A DNA stretch of 64,000 nt from the NCBI GenBank assembly GCA_046726235.1, contig JBKPAD010000005.1, positions 62,001 through 126,000 on the forward strand, written 5' to 3'. Shown here one piece after another: positions 20,395-29,233 of the stretch. A program made the translations under genes and the position numbers. The notes below the pieces were generated by a model. It ran no database searches, was not told the origin of the DNA, and saw nothing but the letters and a program-made list of their open reading frames with translations. Position 1 is the stretch's first letter, and the number at the start of each line of letters is the position of its first letter. This DNA comes from Nitricoxidireducens sp046726235 (GTDB lineage Bacteria > Pseudomonadota > Gammaproteobacteria > Burkholderiales > Rhodocyclaceae).

Positions 20395-22787
20395 CGCTTC
20401 TCCGGTTGCCAACGGCGCAGCAGCAGCGAATTGCTGACCACCGACACCGAACTCAGCGCCATCGCCGCACCCGCGACCACGGGATTGAGGAAGCCGAGGG
20501 CGGCGAGCGGGATGCCGAGCACGTTGTAGATGAACGCCCAGAACAGATTCTGGCGGATCTTTCGCAGCGTGGCGCGCGACAGGGAGATCGCGTCGGCGAC
20601 GCCGCCCAGGTCGTTGCGCATCAGCGTGATGTCGGCCGCTTCCATGGCGACGTCGCTGCCCGCGCCCATGGCGAAGCTGACGTCCGCCGCAGCCAGCGCC
20701 GGCGCGTCGTTCACGCCGTCGCCGGCCATGCCGACGCGCTTGCCGCCGCCCTTCAGGCGCTCGACGGTCTTGGCCTTGTCCTCGGGCATCACTTCGGCCT
20801 CGTAGCGCGCGATGCCGGCCTCGCGCGCGATGGCCGCCGCGGTGCGCGCGTTGTCGCCGGTCAGCATCACCACCTCGACGCCGAGCTGCGTCAGGCGCTC
20901 GATGACGGGGCGCGAGTTCGCGCGCATCGGGTCGGCGACGCCGAGCAGCGCGATCGGCATTCCGGCGCGGGCAACGGCTACGATGCTGCGCCCCTGCTCC
21001 TGCAAGGCCGCAATCCGGTCCGCCGGCAGTTGCAGCGCCAGCGCGTCGAACCACGCCGGCGAGCCGGCATGAATGGCGACACCGTCGATCGTTCCCGTCA
21101 ACCCCCGTCCCGCGGTCGCGGCGACATCGGACGGGACGGACAACGGCAGCTGCCTGTCCTTCGCCGCCGCGACGACCGCCGCGGCCAGCGGATGCGTCGA
21201 GCCCTGCTCGAGGCTTGCGGCAAGGCGCAGCGCCTCGTCGGCGGATGCGTCGCCCAAGGTCACGACGTCCGTGACCACCGGGCATCCCTGCGTCAGGGTG
21301 CCGGTCTTGTCGACCGCCAGCACGCCGATGTGCTCGGCCAGTTCGAGCGCCTGCGCGTTGCGGATCAGCACGCCCGCGCGAGCGCCCTGCCCGGTTCCCA
21401 CCATGATCGCCGTCGGCGTCGCCAGTCCCAGCGCGCACGGACAGGCGATGACCAGCACGGCGACGGCATTGACCAGCGCCGCCGTGAAGTCGCCGCCGAG
21501 CCACCACCAGCCTGCGAACGTCAGGAGCGCGATGCCCGTGACCACGGGGACGAATACGGCCGCGATGCGATCGACGAGCCGCTGCACCGGCGCCTTCGAG
21601 CCCTGCGCCTGCTCGACGAGGCGGATGATGCCGGCGAGTAGCGTCTGCGAGCCGACGCCGGTGGCGCGGCAGGTCAGCAGTCCGTCGCCGTTGACCGTCG
21701 CCGCGAACACGCGGTCGCCCGAATTCTTCGCCACCGGCAGGCTCTCGCCGGTCAGCATGGCCTCGTTGGCGCTCGACGCGCCCGACACGACCTCGCCGTC
21801 GACCGGCACCGCCTCGCCGGGACGCACGACGAAGACGTCGCCCGGGATCATCGTCGCCACGGGGACCTCGACCAGCTTGTCGCCGCGCTGGACGTGCGCC
21901 GTCTGCGGCTGCAGCTTGACCAGCGCCTCGATCGCGGCCGAGGTCTTGGCCTTGGCGCGCGCCTCGAGGATCTTGCCCAGCAGCACCAGCGTGATCACCG
22001 TCGCCGAGGCTTCGTAATAGACATGCTGTTCGTGCCAGCCGAACAGCGTCACCACGGCGCTGTAGCCCCAGGCCATGCTGGTGCCGAGCGCGACCAGCAC
22101 GTCCATGTTGCCGCTGCCGCCGCGCAGGGCGTGATAGCCGCCGGTGTAGAAGCGCCAGCCGATCCAGAATTGCACGGGCGTCGCCAGCAGCAGTTGCATC
22201 CAGCGCGGCAGCACCTCCTGGTGGGCGTCGGCCCCGGTGCTGAACATGAACAGCATCTGGCCGACGAGCGGCAGCGTCAGCGCCGCCGCGATCCAGAACC
22301 GCCGCAGTTCCTGCTGGTACAGCGCGAGCTTGCGCGCCTTCTCCTCGGCGTGCGTGTCCTGCGTCGACACGCTGGCCTTGAAGCCGGTCTTCACCACCGT
22401 AGCGATCAGCGCGTCCGGATCGGCCAGTCCCGGCACGTAGCGAACGTGGGCCTTCTCGGCAGCCAGATTGACGGCCGCCTCGACGCCGGGAAGCTTGTTG
22501 AGCTGCCTTTCGATGCGCCCTGCGCAGGCGGCGCAGGTCATGCCGCCGATCGCCAGCTCGAGGGTCGCGGGGGGCACGTCGAAGCCGGTCTTGCGGATGG
22601 TGTCGACGAGCTCCGCCGCCGTCGCCTGCGCGGCGTCGTAACGGACCGACACGCGCTCGCTGGCGAAGTTGACGGCGGCTTCTACGCCGGGCAGCTTGTT
22701 GAGCTGCTTCTCGATGCGCGCGGCGCAGGCCGCACAGCTCATGCCGGCCAGGGGGAGGTCCAGCACCGTGTCGTTGCCTGCGCTCAT
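20391..22787 (-). CDS. copA: P1B-type Cu(I)-exporting ATPase
   Basis: A 798-residue copper pump with two N-terminal HMA domains (AGMSCAACA and GGMTCAACA), eight membrane helices, the CPC metal site (CPCALGLATP), the phosphorylation motif DKTGTLTQG, the HP locus (STHPLAAA) and the hinge TGDNARTAAAIA and GDGVNDAPAL. It exports Cu(I) to the periplasm. Together with copZ it handles cytoplasmic copper; a different ATPase, CcoI, supplies copper to cbb3 oxidase at 41648-44086. Confidence 0.97.
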   Translation of the reverse strand: MSAGNDTVLDLPLAGMSCAACAARIEKQLNKLPGVEAAVNFASERVSVRYDAAQATAAELVDTIRKTGFDVPPATLELAIGGMTCAACAGRIERQLNKLPGVEAAVNLAAEKAHVRYVPGLADPDALIATVVKTGFKASVSTQDTHAEEKARKLALYQQELRRFWIAAALTLPLVGQMLFMFSTGADAHQEVLPRWMQLLLATPVQFWIGWRFYTGGYHALRGGSGNMDVLVALGTSMAWGYSAVVTLFGWHEQHVYYEASATVITLVLLGKILEARAKAKTSAAIEALVKLQPQTAHVQRGDKLVEVPVATMIPGDVFVVRPGEAVPVDGEVVSGASSANEAMLTGESLPVAKNSGDRVFAATVNGDGLLTCRATGVGSQTLLAGIIRLVEQAQGSKAPVQRLVDRIAAVFVPVVTGIALLTFAGWWWLGGDFTAALVNAVAVLVIACPCALGLATPTAIMVGTGQGARAGVLIRNAQALELAEHIGVLAVDKTGTLTQGCPVVTDVVTLGDASADEALRLAASLEQGSTHPLAAAVVAAAKDRQLPLSVPSDVAATAGRGLTGTIDGVAIHAGSPAWFDALALQLPADRIAALQEQGRSIVAVARAGMPIALLGVADPMRANSRPVIERLTQLGVEVVMLTGDNARTAAAIAREAGIARYEAEVMPEDKAKTVERLKGGGKRVGMAGDGVNDAPALAAADVSFAMGAGSDVAMEAADITLMRNDLGGVADAISLSRATLRKIRQNLFWAFIYNVLGIPLAALGFLNPVVAGAAMALSSVSVVSNSLLLRRWQPEKR

Positions 22788-22797
22788 GGCGATCGTG

Positions 22798-23178
22798 TTA
22801 TTCGAAGTTGATCGGCTCGGGCTTCTCGGTCGGGCGGGCCTCGTTGTTCCACTGCTCGAAACCGCCTGCCATCGAGACAACCTTGGCGTAGCCGAGTTTC
22901 TGCAACTGGACCGCCGACAGTGCGGCGCGGCCGCTGGTGCGGCAGTAGAGGAGCACCTGCGCCTGCTTGTTCGCGGCCTCCGGCACCATGCCGACCTTGA
23001 ACTCGAGCACCCCGCGCGGGATGTTGATCGCGCCCGGCAGGTGGCCGGCGGCGTACTCGTCGTATTCGCGCACGTCGAGGATCACGCACTTGCCGAGCAT
23101 CGATTGCGCATCGGCGCAGCCGACTTCGGTGATCTGGGACTTGGCCTCGACGACCAGCTCGTGGGGAGTGACTGCCAT
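22798..23178 (-). CDS. Single-domain rhodanese-like protein
   Basis: A 126-residue rhodanese domain with the catalytic Cys79 in LLYCRTSGRAA and the CVILDVREYDEYAAGHLPGAINIPRG segment. It may transfer sulfane sulfur or act in stress response. It lies 10 bases upstream of copA and is probably co-transcribed with copA-copZ. A perfect inverted repeat sits 17 bases before its ATG. Confidence 0.93.
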   Translation of the reverse strand: MAVTPHELVVEAKSQITEVGCADAQSMLGKCVILDVREYDEYAAGHLPGAINIPRGVLEFKVGMVPEAANKQAQVLLYCRTSGRAALSAVQLQKLGYAKVVSMAGGFEQWNNEARPTEKPEPINFE

Positions 23179-23195
23179 TTGTTGTTCTCCGAATA

Positions 23196-23213
23196 AATTA
23201 GCAAACGCTAATT
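23196..23213. promoter_or_regulatory. Perfect inverted repeat before the rhodanese-copA genes
   Basis: AATTAGC-AAAC-GCTAATT is a perfect 7-bp inverted repeat with a 4-base centre in otherwise GC-rich DNA, 17 bases before the rhodanese ATG. The symmetry and place fit an operator for a dimeric repressor such as an ArsR-type sulfur or metal sensor; no regulator gene is adjacent. Confidence 0.5.
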
Positions 23214-23236
23214 ATCCCAGAGACGCCTCGGGGACG

Positions 23237-23662
23237 CTACCGTGCAAGCAGGACGGGAACGCTGGAAAGGTGCAGCACCTTGTTCGCGACGGAGCCGAGG
23301 GCCGCGTTGGCCACGGTGCCGCGGCCGTGCGTGCCGAGGCAGATCAGCTCGCATTGAAGTTCATCGGCGAGGCGGACGATCACCTCCGCCGGATGGCCGA
23401 CGTGGATGTGCGGCGTCACGGCGAGCCCCGCTGCCTCGAGTCGCCGTTTCGCCTCTGCCAGCACCGACTCGCCCTCCTCGCGGTAGTAGCGGTCCAGCGC
23501 CTCGTGGCTGACGTGCTGGACGGCCAGGCCGACCGGCACCGGCAGGTGCACGTGCAGCAGGTGGATCGCGGGCTTGTCGCGGAACCACTGCACGTGGTCG
23601 ATCAGCGATGCCAGCGCGCGCTGCGAGACCTCGGAACCGTCGTAGGCGAACAGGATGTTCAT
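23237..23662 (-). CDS. Universal stress protein A family
   Basis: A 141-residue UspA domain starting MNILFAYDGSEVSQRAL and ending with the nucleotide-binding loop GTHGRGTVANAALGSVANKVL, so it is an ATP-binding type. It starts 9 bases after the DsbD_2-type membrane gene, so it probably belongs to the hemN unit and could be induced under low oxygen. Confidence 0.92.
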   Translation of the reverse strand: MNILFAYDGSEVSQRALASLIDHVQWFRDKPAIHLLHVHLPVPVGLAVQHVSHEALDRYYREEGESVLAEAKRRLEAAGLAVTPHIHVGHPAEVIVRLADELQCELICLGTHGRGTVANAALGSVANKVLHLSSVPVLLAR

Positions 23663-23671
23663 GCGGGCATT

Positions 23672-24337
23672 CTACTGCGCCCAGGTGCGCCAGACGTTGA
23701 GCAGGCCGTAGAGGCCGAAGCCGAGCACGAGCACCCCGGAGGCAAGGCGCGTCGCGCGTGCCTGGGCGAAATTCCGGAAGCGTGCCAGCAGCAGGCCGGC
23801 GAGCAGCAGGTTCGGCAGGGTGCCGGCCCCGAAGGCCAGCATCAGCAACGCGCCGTTCGCCGCCGAGCCCGAGGCCAGCGCCGTCGTCAGCGCACTGTAG
23901 ACGAGGCCGCAGGGCAGCCAGCCCCAGAGCAGGCCGAGCGGCAGCGCCTGCGCGGGGCCGCGCACCGGCATGAAGCGGCGCGTGGCCGGCTGGATGCGCG
24001 ACCACAGCTTCTGGCCGCCGCGCTCGACGACGGCGAGGGCGCGCGTCGCGCCGAGCAGATAGAAGCCCATCGCCAGCAGCATCAGGCTGGCGAACAGGTA
24101 GAGACCCTGCTGCACCGGAAGCAGCGTGCCGAACACTTGGCCGACGGCACCGGCAATCGCGCCGGCGATCGCGTAGCTGGCGATACGGCCGAGGTTGTAG
24201 GCGAGATGGATCGGCAGCGGCGGCGCACCGGGTGCGGAAAGGGACAGCGCGCCGACGATGCCGCCGCACATGCCGGCGCAGTGCGTGCCGCCGAGCAGGC
24301 CGACGAGGAACAGCGTGAGGTAACCGGACTCGGGCAA
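23672..24337 (-). CDS. TauE/SafE-like (DsbD_2) membrane protein of the cbb3/hemN neighbourhood
   Basis: A 221-residue protein with six predicted helices, the N-terminal GGTHCAGMCGG motif and a second WGWLPCGLVYSAL motif. This family often accompanies cco and hemN/fnr genes in Proteobacteria and has been linked to copper or haem maturation of cytochrome oxidases, but its exact substrate is unknown. It starts 6 bases after hemN and is followed by a Usp gene. Confidence 0.85.
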   Translation of the reverse strand: MPESGYLTLFLVGLLGGTHCAGMCGGIVGALSLSAPGAPPLPIHLAYNLGRIASYAIAGAIAGAVGQVFGTLLPVQQGLYLFASLMLLAMGFYLLGATRALAVVERGGQKLWSRIQPATRRFMPVRGPAQALPLGLLWGWLPCGLVYSALTTALASGSAANGALLMLAFGAGTLPNLLLAGLLLARFRNFAQARATRLASGVLVLGFGLYGLLNVWRTWAQ

Positions 24338-24343
24338 AACGGC

Positions 24344-25735
24344 CTAGATGACTTTCGAGTAGCGCACGCGTTCGCGGTCGGTGCGCAGGTAGCGATCGAA
24401 AGCCATGGCGATGACGCGCACCAGCATGCGGCCGCGCGGCAGCACCGTGATCCACTGGTCGTCGATGGTCAGCAGGCCGGCCTGCTCCATCTCGCGCAAG
24501 GCGGCGAGTTCGGCGGCGAAGTAGGTCTTGAAGTCGATCAGGTGGGCGATCTCGATCGACTCGATCGACAGCTCGAAGTGGCACATCAGCGCCTGGATGA
24601 TCGAGCGGCGCAGCAGGTCGTCGGCAGTGAGTTCCAGGCCACGCATCACGGGCAGGACGCCGCGGTCGAGGCTGTCGTAGTACTCGTCGAGCGTGCGGTA
24701 GTTCTGGCAGTACGTCGGGCCGACCTTGCCGATGGACGAAACGCCGAAGGCCATCAAATCCGCGTCGGCGTAGGTCGAGTAGCCCTGGAAGTTGCGGTGC
24801 AGCCGGCCCTGGCGTTGCGCGACCGCGAGCTCGTCGTCAGGCTTGGCGAAGTGGTCCATGCCGATGAAGACGTAGCCGGCGTCGGTCAGGCGGCGGATCG
24901 CCGTCTGCAGGATTTGCAGCTTGGCGTCCGCGGTCGGCAGCTCGTCCTCGCTGATGCGCCGTTGCGGCTTGGCGAGATTCGGCAGGTGGGCGTAGTTGTA
25001 GATCGACAGGCGGTCCGGCGAAAGCTTGATCACCTCGTCGAGCGTGTGGTTGAAGCTGATCACGTTCTGCTTCGGCAGCCCGTAGATCAGGTCGACCGAG
25101 ACCGATTTGAAGCCGAATTCCCGCGCGGCGTCGATGACGACGCGCGTCTCGTCGAGCGTCTGGATGCGGTTGACGGCCTGTTGGACCGCCGGCTCGAAAT
25201 CCTGCACGCCGACGCTCATGCGGTTGAAGCCGAGTTCCGCGAGCAGCTTGACGGTATCGCGGTCGACCTTGCGCGGATCGATCTCGATCGAGTATTCACC
25301 GTTAGGGAGCAGCTTGAAGTGCTGGAGCGTGTGGTCCATCAGCCGCTTCATCTCGTCGTGCGAGAGGAAGGTCGGCGTGCCGCCGCCCCAGTGCAACTGG
25401 ATCACATCGTGCGTGCCGTCCAGCGCCTCGGCCTGCATGGCAAGCTCCTTGCCGAGGTACTTGATGTACTTTGCCGAGCGCCCGTGGTCCTTCGTGATGA
25501 TCTTGTTGCAGGCGCAGTAATAGCAGATCGTATTGCAGAAGGGGATGTGGAAGTATAATGACAGCGGTCGGCTGATACCGCCGATCGTGCGCTTCCCCAG
25601 CCAGGTGCGATACGCTTCGGCGTCGAAGGCTTCGACGAATCGATCGGCTGTCGGATAGGATGTGTAGCGAGGACCGCTGACGTCGAAACGACGGATGACC
25701 TGCGGGTCGAAAATCAGTTCCTGATAGTTGCTCAC
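24344..25735 (-). CDS. hemN: Oxygen-independent coproporphyrinogen III oxidase
   Basis: A 463-residue radical-SAM enzyme with the cluster motif CNTICYYCACNK, the GGGTPTFL segment and the C-terminal HemN domain. It makes protoporphyrinogen IX without O2, supplying haem under low oxygen for enzymes such as cbb3 oxidase. The ORF starts at an ATG 67 bases from a near-perfect FNR box shared with the divergent fnr gene. Confidence 0.98.
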   Translation of the reverse strand: MSNYQELIFDPQVIRRFDVSGPRYTSYPTADRFVEAFDAEAYRTWLGKRTIGGISRPLSLYFHIPFCNTICYYCACNKIITKDHGRSAKYIKYLGKELAMQAEALDGTHDVIQLHWGGGTPTFLSHDEMKRLMDHTLQHFKLLPNGEYSIEIDPRKVDRDTVKLLAELGFNRMSVGVQDFEPAVQQAVNRIQTLDETRVVIDAAREFGFKSVSVDLIYGLPKQNVISFNHTLDEVIKLSPDRLSIYNYAHLPNLAKPQRRISEDELPTADAKLQILQTAIRRLTDAGYVFIGMDHFAKPDDELAVAQRQGRLHRNFQGYSTYADADLMAFGVSSIGKVGPTYCQNYRTLDEYYDSLDRGVLPVMRGLELTADDLLRRSIIQALMCHFELSIESIEIAHLIDFKTYFAAELAALREMEQAGLLTIDDQWITVLPRGRMLVRVIAMAFDRYLRTDRERVRYSKVI

Positions 25736-25801
25736 TTGCCGGTTGGCTTTTCAGCCGGGATTAACGAGACGTAACGATGCCGAAACTCCCTCGTGGGCAT
25801 A

Positions 25802-25815
25802 TTGACACAGATCAA
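25802..25815. promoter_or_regulatory. FNR box between hemN and fnr
   Basis: TTGACACAGATCAA matches TTGAT-N4-ATCAA at nine of ten positions. Its centre is 73 bases from the hemN start, which allows activation of hemN. It is only 15 bases before the fnr ATG, a position that would repress fnr. Confidence 0.85.
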
Positions 25816-25830
25816 ACGGTCTGAGAAACC

Positions 25831-26574
25831 ATGCCTGCAGCCAGCGTCGTACCCATCACACTGACCTCCCTCAAGGCCGCATGTTCCCAGTGCAACCTGC
25901 GGGAACTATGCCTTCCGTACGGTTTGTCCGAGGACGAGGTCGAAAAGCTCGACAACCTGGTGGCCGCGCGCCGCAAGGTCAAGCGCGGCCAGCACCTCTA
26001 CCGCGCGCGTGATCCCTTCGAGGCCCTCTACGCGATAAAGATGGGTTTCTTCAAGACGGACATCATCCTCGAGGATGGCCGCGAACAGGTGACGGGCTTC
26101 CAGATGGCGGGGGAAATCCTCGGCATGGATGGCATCGGCACCGAGTTCCACACCTGCAACTCGATCGCGCTCGAGGACAGCGAGATCTGCGTGATCCCCT
26201 TCGCGCAACTCGAACAGCTCTCGCGCGAGGTGCAGGCGCTGCAACACCATTTCCACAAGGTGATGAGCCGCGAGATCGTGCGCGACCACGGCGTCATGAT
26301 GCTGCTCGGCACCATGCGCGCCGAGGAACGTTTGGCCGCCTTCCTGCTCAACCTCTCGCAGCGCTTCACGGCGCGCGGATATTCGCCCCAGGAATTCCAC
26401 CTGCGCATGACGCGCGAGGAGATCGGCTCCTACCTCGGGCTCAAGCTCGAGACGGTGAGCCGCGCCTTTTCACGCTTCCAGGACGAGGGGCTGATCAGCG
26501 TGCACCAGAAGCACATCCGTATCCTCGAGGCGGCCGGCCTGAAGCGCCTGCTCAGCCACCACCCGGCCAACTGA
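25831..26574 (+). CDS. fnr: FNR-type oxygen-sensing transcriptional regulator
   Basis: A 247-residue Crp/Fnr protein. The [4Fe-4S] ligands are C18, C21, C27 and C120 (ACSQCNLRELC and EICVIPF), as in E. coli FNR. A CAP-like domain is followed by a dimer helix (near HFHKVMSREIVRDHG) and a helix-turn-helix with recognition residues ETVSR, which read TTGAT half-sites. It senses O2 by cluster loss and controls anaerobic genes. Likely targets in this window are hemN, ccoN, the haemerythrin operon and itself. Confidence 0.97.
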   Translation: MPAASVVPITLTSLKAACSQCNLRELCLPYGLSEDEVEKLDNLVAARRKVKRGQHLYRARDPFEALYAIKMGFFKTDIILEDGREQVTGFQMAGEILGMDGIGTEFHTCNSIALEDSEICVIPFAQLEQLSREVQALQHHFHKVMSREIVRDHGVMMLLGTMRAEERLAAFLLNLSQRFTARGYSPQEFHLRMTREEIGSYLGLKLETVSRAFSRFQDEGLISVHQKHIRILEAAGLKRLLSHHPAN

Positions 26575-26950
26575 CGAAGCCCCACGGGTTCTTCGTCAGC
26601 GCCACCGACACCAGCCAGCCGAACACCACGAGCGCCGCCATCAAGGCAGCGATGCGCACGCGCCGCGTGCGTCCGGCCCTCAGCGCCACGGCGCCGAGGA
26701 TGATGTAGACGATCAGGCCGAATATCTTGGCCGTGACCCAGTCGTGGACGAACGGATACTGTCCCGTGACGACCACCAGGCCGAGCGCCGCTGCCAGCAG
26801 CGCCGTGTCATTGACGTGGGGGGCGATCTTGATCCAGCGCCGATGCTGCAGCGGCGACTCGCGCATCATCAGCAACCCGCGCAGGAAGAATCCCGTCACG
26901 CTGAGGACGACGAAGGTGACATGGAGGTGTTTCAGAAGCACGTAGCTCAT
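26552..26950 (-). CDS. SirB2-family membrane protein
   Basis: A 132-residue protein with four predicted membrane helices, starting MSYVLLKHLHVTFVVLSVTGF and containing RWIKIAPHVNDTALL, typical of the SirB2/invasion-expression family. Function is not known in this group; several histidines (H9, H11, H35) could bind haem, which is inference. It converges on fnr, overlapping it by 23 bases. Confidence 0.85.
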   Translation of the reverse strand: MSYVLLKHLHVTFVVLSVTGFFLRGLLMMRESPLQHRRWIKIAPHVNDTALLAAALGLVVVTGQYPFVHDWVTAKIFGLIVYIILGAVALRAGRTRRVRIAALMAALVVFGWLVSVALTKNPWGFVSWPGGG

Positions 26951-27015
26951 GCCTTCATTCCGGCGCCGAAAGCATGGTATTTTTCGCCACCCGCAGACCT
27001 CAAGGCTTGTCGCAC

Positions 27016-27711
27016 ATGACTCACGAACGCCTCGACATCCCGGCACTGCTGAGCCGGCTCCCGCTGTTCCAGGAACTCTCCCCGGAGCAAGTCGCGCAAA
27101 TTGCGGCGGTGACGCGCGAAAAGCGCCTCGCCAAGGGCGAGATGCTGTTTCAGAAGGGCGACATGCCGCGCGGCTTCTACGTCATCGTCTTCGGCCAGCT
27201 CAAGCTCGCCTTCCCGTCTTCGCAAGGCAACGAGAAGGTGGTCGAGATCCTGGGGCCGAAGCAGAGCTTCGGCGAGGCCGTGATGTTCATGGACCGCGCC
27301 TACCCCGTTTTCGCCGAGTCGCTTACCGACACGCTGCTGCTCCATATCGCCAAGAACGCGGTGTTCGAACTGCTCGAGACTGATGCCTCGTTCGCACGCC
27401 GGCTGCTGGCGGGTCTGTCGATGCGCCTGCACTCGCTGGTCAACGACGTCGAATCCTATTCGCTGCGTTCCAGCGCCCAGCGCGTGATCGGCTACCTGCT
27501 GCAGCATTGTCCGCTCGACGAAGAGTGCAAAGGAGGCAGCCTTGAGATCTCGCTGCCGACCTCGAAACAGGTCATCGCCTCGCGACTCAACCTGACGCCC
27601 GAGACGCTCTCGCGCATATTCCACGATCTCTCCGAAGCCGATCTCATCAACGTCCATGGCAAGCAGATCACGATCCAGGACATGCGGCGGCTGAGAGAAT
27701 TCGAGCTTTGA
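27016..27711 (+). CDS. Crp/Fnr-family regulator, Dnr-like
   Basis: A 231-residue protein with a cyclic-nucleotide-type sensor domain and a C-terminal winged helix whose recognition helix reads ETLSR, so it should bind FNR-like TTGAT sites. It lacks the N-terminal cysteine cluster of FNR, as in NO-sensing Dnr/NnrR proteins. Neighbouring genes (haemerythrin, DUF2249, a NnrS-like membrane protein) support a role in NO response or denitrification, which is inference. The ATG at 27016 is preferred over an earlier in-frame ATG. Its end overlaps the convergent membrane gene by 44 bases. Confidence 0.88.
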   Translation: MTHERLDIPALLSRLPLFQELSPEQVAQIAAVTREKRLAKGEMLFQKGDMPRGFYVIVFGQLKLAFPSSQGNEKVVEILGPKQSFGEAVMFMDRAYPVFAESLTDTLLLHIAKNAVFELLETDASFARRLLAGLSMRLHSLVNDVESYSLRSSAQRVIGYLLQHCPLDEECKGGSLEISLPTSKQVIASRLNLTPETLSRIFHDLSEADLINVHGKQITIQDMRRLREFEL

Positions 27712-28969
27712 AGCGAAGGTAGTTCCTCACCCCGCCGGCAAGGTTTACGCCCAGCCAGGCGCAGGAGGCGGCAAACAGCAAGCCGGCCGGCCGCGTCAAC
27801 AGCGGCAGCGGCACGGCCAGCAGCAATGCCGCCAGGGCCACGAAGTGCAGGCGCATCTGCCCGAACATCGCCGCTTCCGGAATCATGTCCCTCATGTTGG
27901 GCGGCGCGGCGCCGAAGCCGGCCAGGCGCTGCAGGTGCAGCCAGTTGAGGAAGGGCAGGATCTTGTAGAGCATGCCCGAGATCGCCGACACGAAGACGCC
28001 GGGGATCGCCAGCAGGCCTAGCCAGATGGCGGCGCGCGGGTGGTTGCCGAGTTGTTCATCGTGAACGAACAGCAGGCTCGACAGGGCGATGGCGATCAGG
28101 CACGCCATGGCGCCGCGGAAGAACGTCAGCGTCGCGTCGGGGATTTTGCGGCGGCGGCGCGCTTGCAGGATGAGCGTCATTCCGGCGTAGCTCGCGGCCA
28201 GCAGCATTCCCGAGAAGAACACCGCCTGCTGCCAGGGGGCGACCACGCCGCCCGCCTGCCATGACCACAGCACGAGGACGGCGATCAGGGCCGGCGGAAG
28301 CACCCAGGAGAACCGGGCGGGATACGGCGGCGTTAGCTGGAACATGGGCACGACATAATACGAGACGCCCACCAGCAGCAACAGCGCCCAGCCGCCGAGC
28401 CCCCATGCGGCGTGAACGTGGGTGATCTGCACCAGCGGCAAATTGCGTCCGTAGCCGAGGCTGGTCGCCAGCACGATGCCGAACACCGCCGTGACGCCGA
28501 GGCTGACGATCGCCAAACGCAAGGCCAGCAGCGTCGGACCGCGGCCGGGCGTGCGCATTAGCGCCGCGCCAACGATCAGGACATAGGCGGCGATCGCGGC
28601 ACCGAACAGATGTGCGGCCGCGATGAAGAGCGCGCCGCGACTCGTGACGAACGCCGCCGACAGCAGCAGCGCAGCCACGATGAGCACGGGGTGGACGAAG
28701 GCGGTCAGCAGTTTCGGTCGCCAGACGTTGCCGCCGGCCGCCACAGGGATGAACTGCAGCAGGGCGCCGCACATCGCCTGCAGCATGAATCCCGCGACCA
28801 GCAGGTGCGTTGCCGCGAGCGCGCCCGAGGTCCAGCGCGAATCGAGGGCGTCCGGGCCGAGGGCTGCCAGCAGCAGCCCCGCGGCAACGCCGAACCATGG
28901 CGCCGTCAGGAAGAAGCGGTAAGGGACCGTGATCGGCGGCGCCTGCTCGAATGAGAGATTCGGATGCAT
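27668..28969 (-). CDS. 12-helix membrane protein, NnrS/haem-copper oxidase-like
   Basis: A 433-residue protein with about 12 predicted helices. Histidines in or near helices (ATHLLVAGF, TAFVHPVLI, AAAHLFGAA, THVHAAWGLGG) resemble the pattern of haem-binding proteins related to oxidase subunit I and NnrS. It lacks the full oxidase metal site. It is the last gene of the haemerythrin-DUF2249 unit behind an FNR/Dnr-type box. A role in NO tolerance or nitrogen oxide metabolism is inferred from context; the family is not firmly identified. Confidence 0.6.
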   Translation of the reverse strand: MHPNLSFEQAPPITVPYRFFLTAPWFGVAAGLLLAALGPDALDSRWTSGALAATHLLVAGFMLQAMCGALLQFIPVAAGGNVWRPKLLTAFVHPVLIVAALLLSAAFVTSRGALFIAAAHLFGAAIAAYVLIVGAALMRTPGRGPTLLALRLAIVSLGVTAVFGIVLATSLGYGRNLPLVQITHVHAAWGLGGWALLLLVGVSYYVVPMFQLTPPYPARFSWVLPPALIAVLVLWSWQAGGVVAPWQQAVFFSGMLLAASYAGMTLILQARRRRKIPDATLTFFRGAMACLIAIALSSLLFVHDEQLGNHPRAAIWLGLLAIPGVFVSAISGMLYKILPFLNWLHLQRLAGFGAAPPNMRDMIPEAAMFGQMRLHFVALAALLLAVPLPLLTRPAGLLFAASCAWLGVNLAGGVRNYLRFKARILSAAACPGS

Positions 28970-29011
28970 TGCGTCTCGTCTCCCGACTACAGGCAGGCCG
29001 ACCCCAGGGGG

Positions 29012-29233
29012 TCAGGCCTTGCGAATGCGGATTTCGTGCGTGCCGTCGTCGCGGACGGTCTCCTGCCAGGCGTAACCGTTGCGCCGCAGGATGTTGAACA
29101 AGGGTTGCGGCTGGCAATAGAGCAGCAGCATCAGTTCCGCGTCGTCCTCGAGCGTATCGAGAGCCTCCAGGGCCCGTTCCAGCGGCTCGGGCGGCTGGAG
29201 GTCGCGGCCGTCGATGACGGTCACGCCGGGCAT
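29012..29233 (-). CDS. DUF2249 protein
   Basis: A 73-residue protein (VIDGRDLQPPEPLERALEAL, LLYCQPQPLFNILRRNGY). DUF2249 is a small domain found with haemerythrins and nitric-oxide-related proteins. The start overlaps the end of the haemerythrin gene by 13 bases, so the two are coupled. Molecular function is unknown. Confidence 0.85.
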   Translation of the reverse strand: MPGVTVIDGRDLQPPEPLERALEALDTLEDDAELMLLLYCQPQPLFNILRRNGYAWQETVRDDGTHEIRIRKA

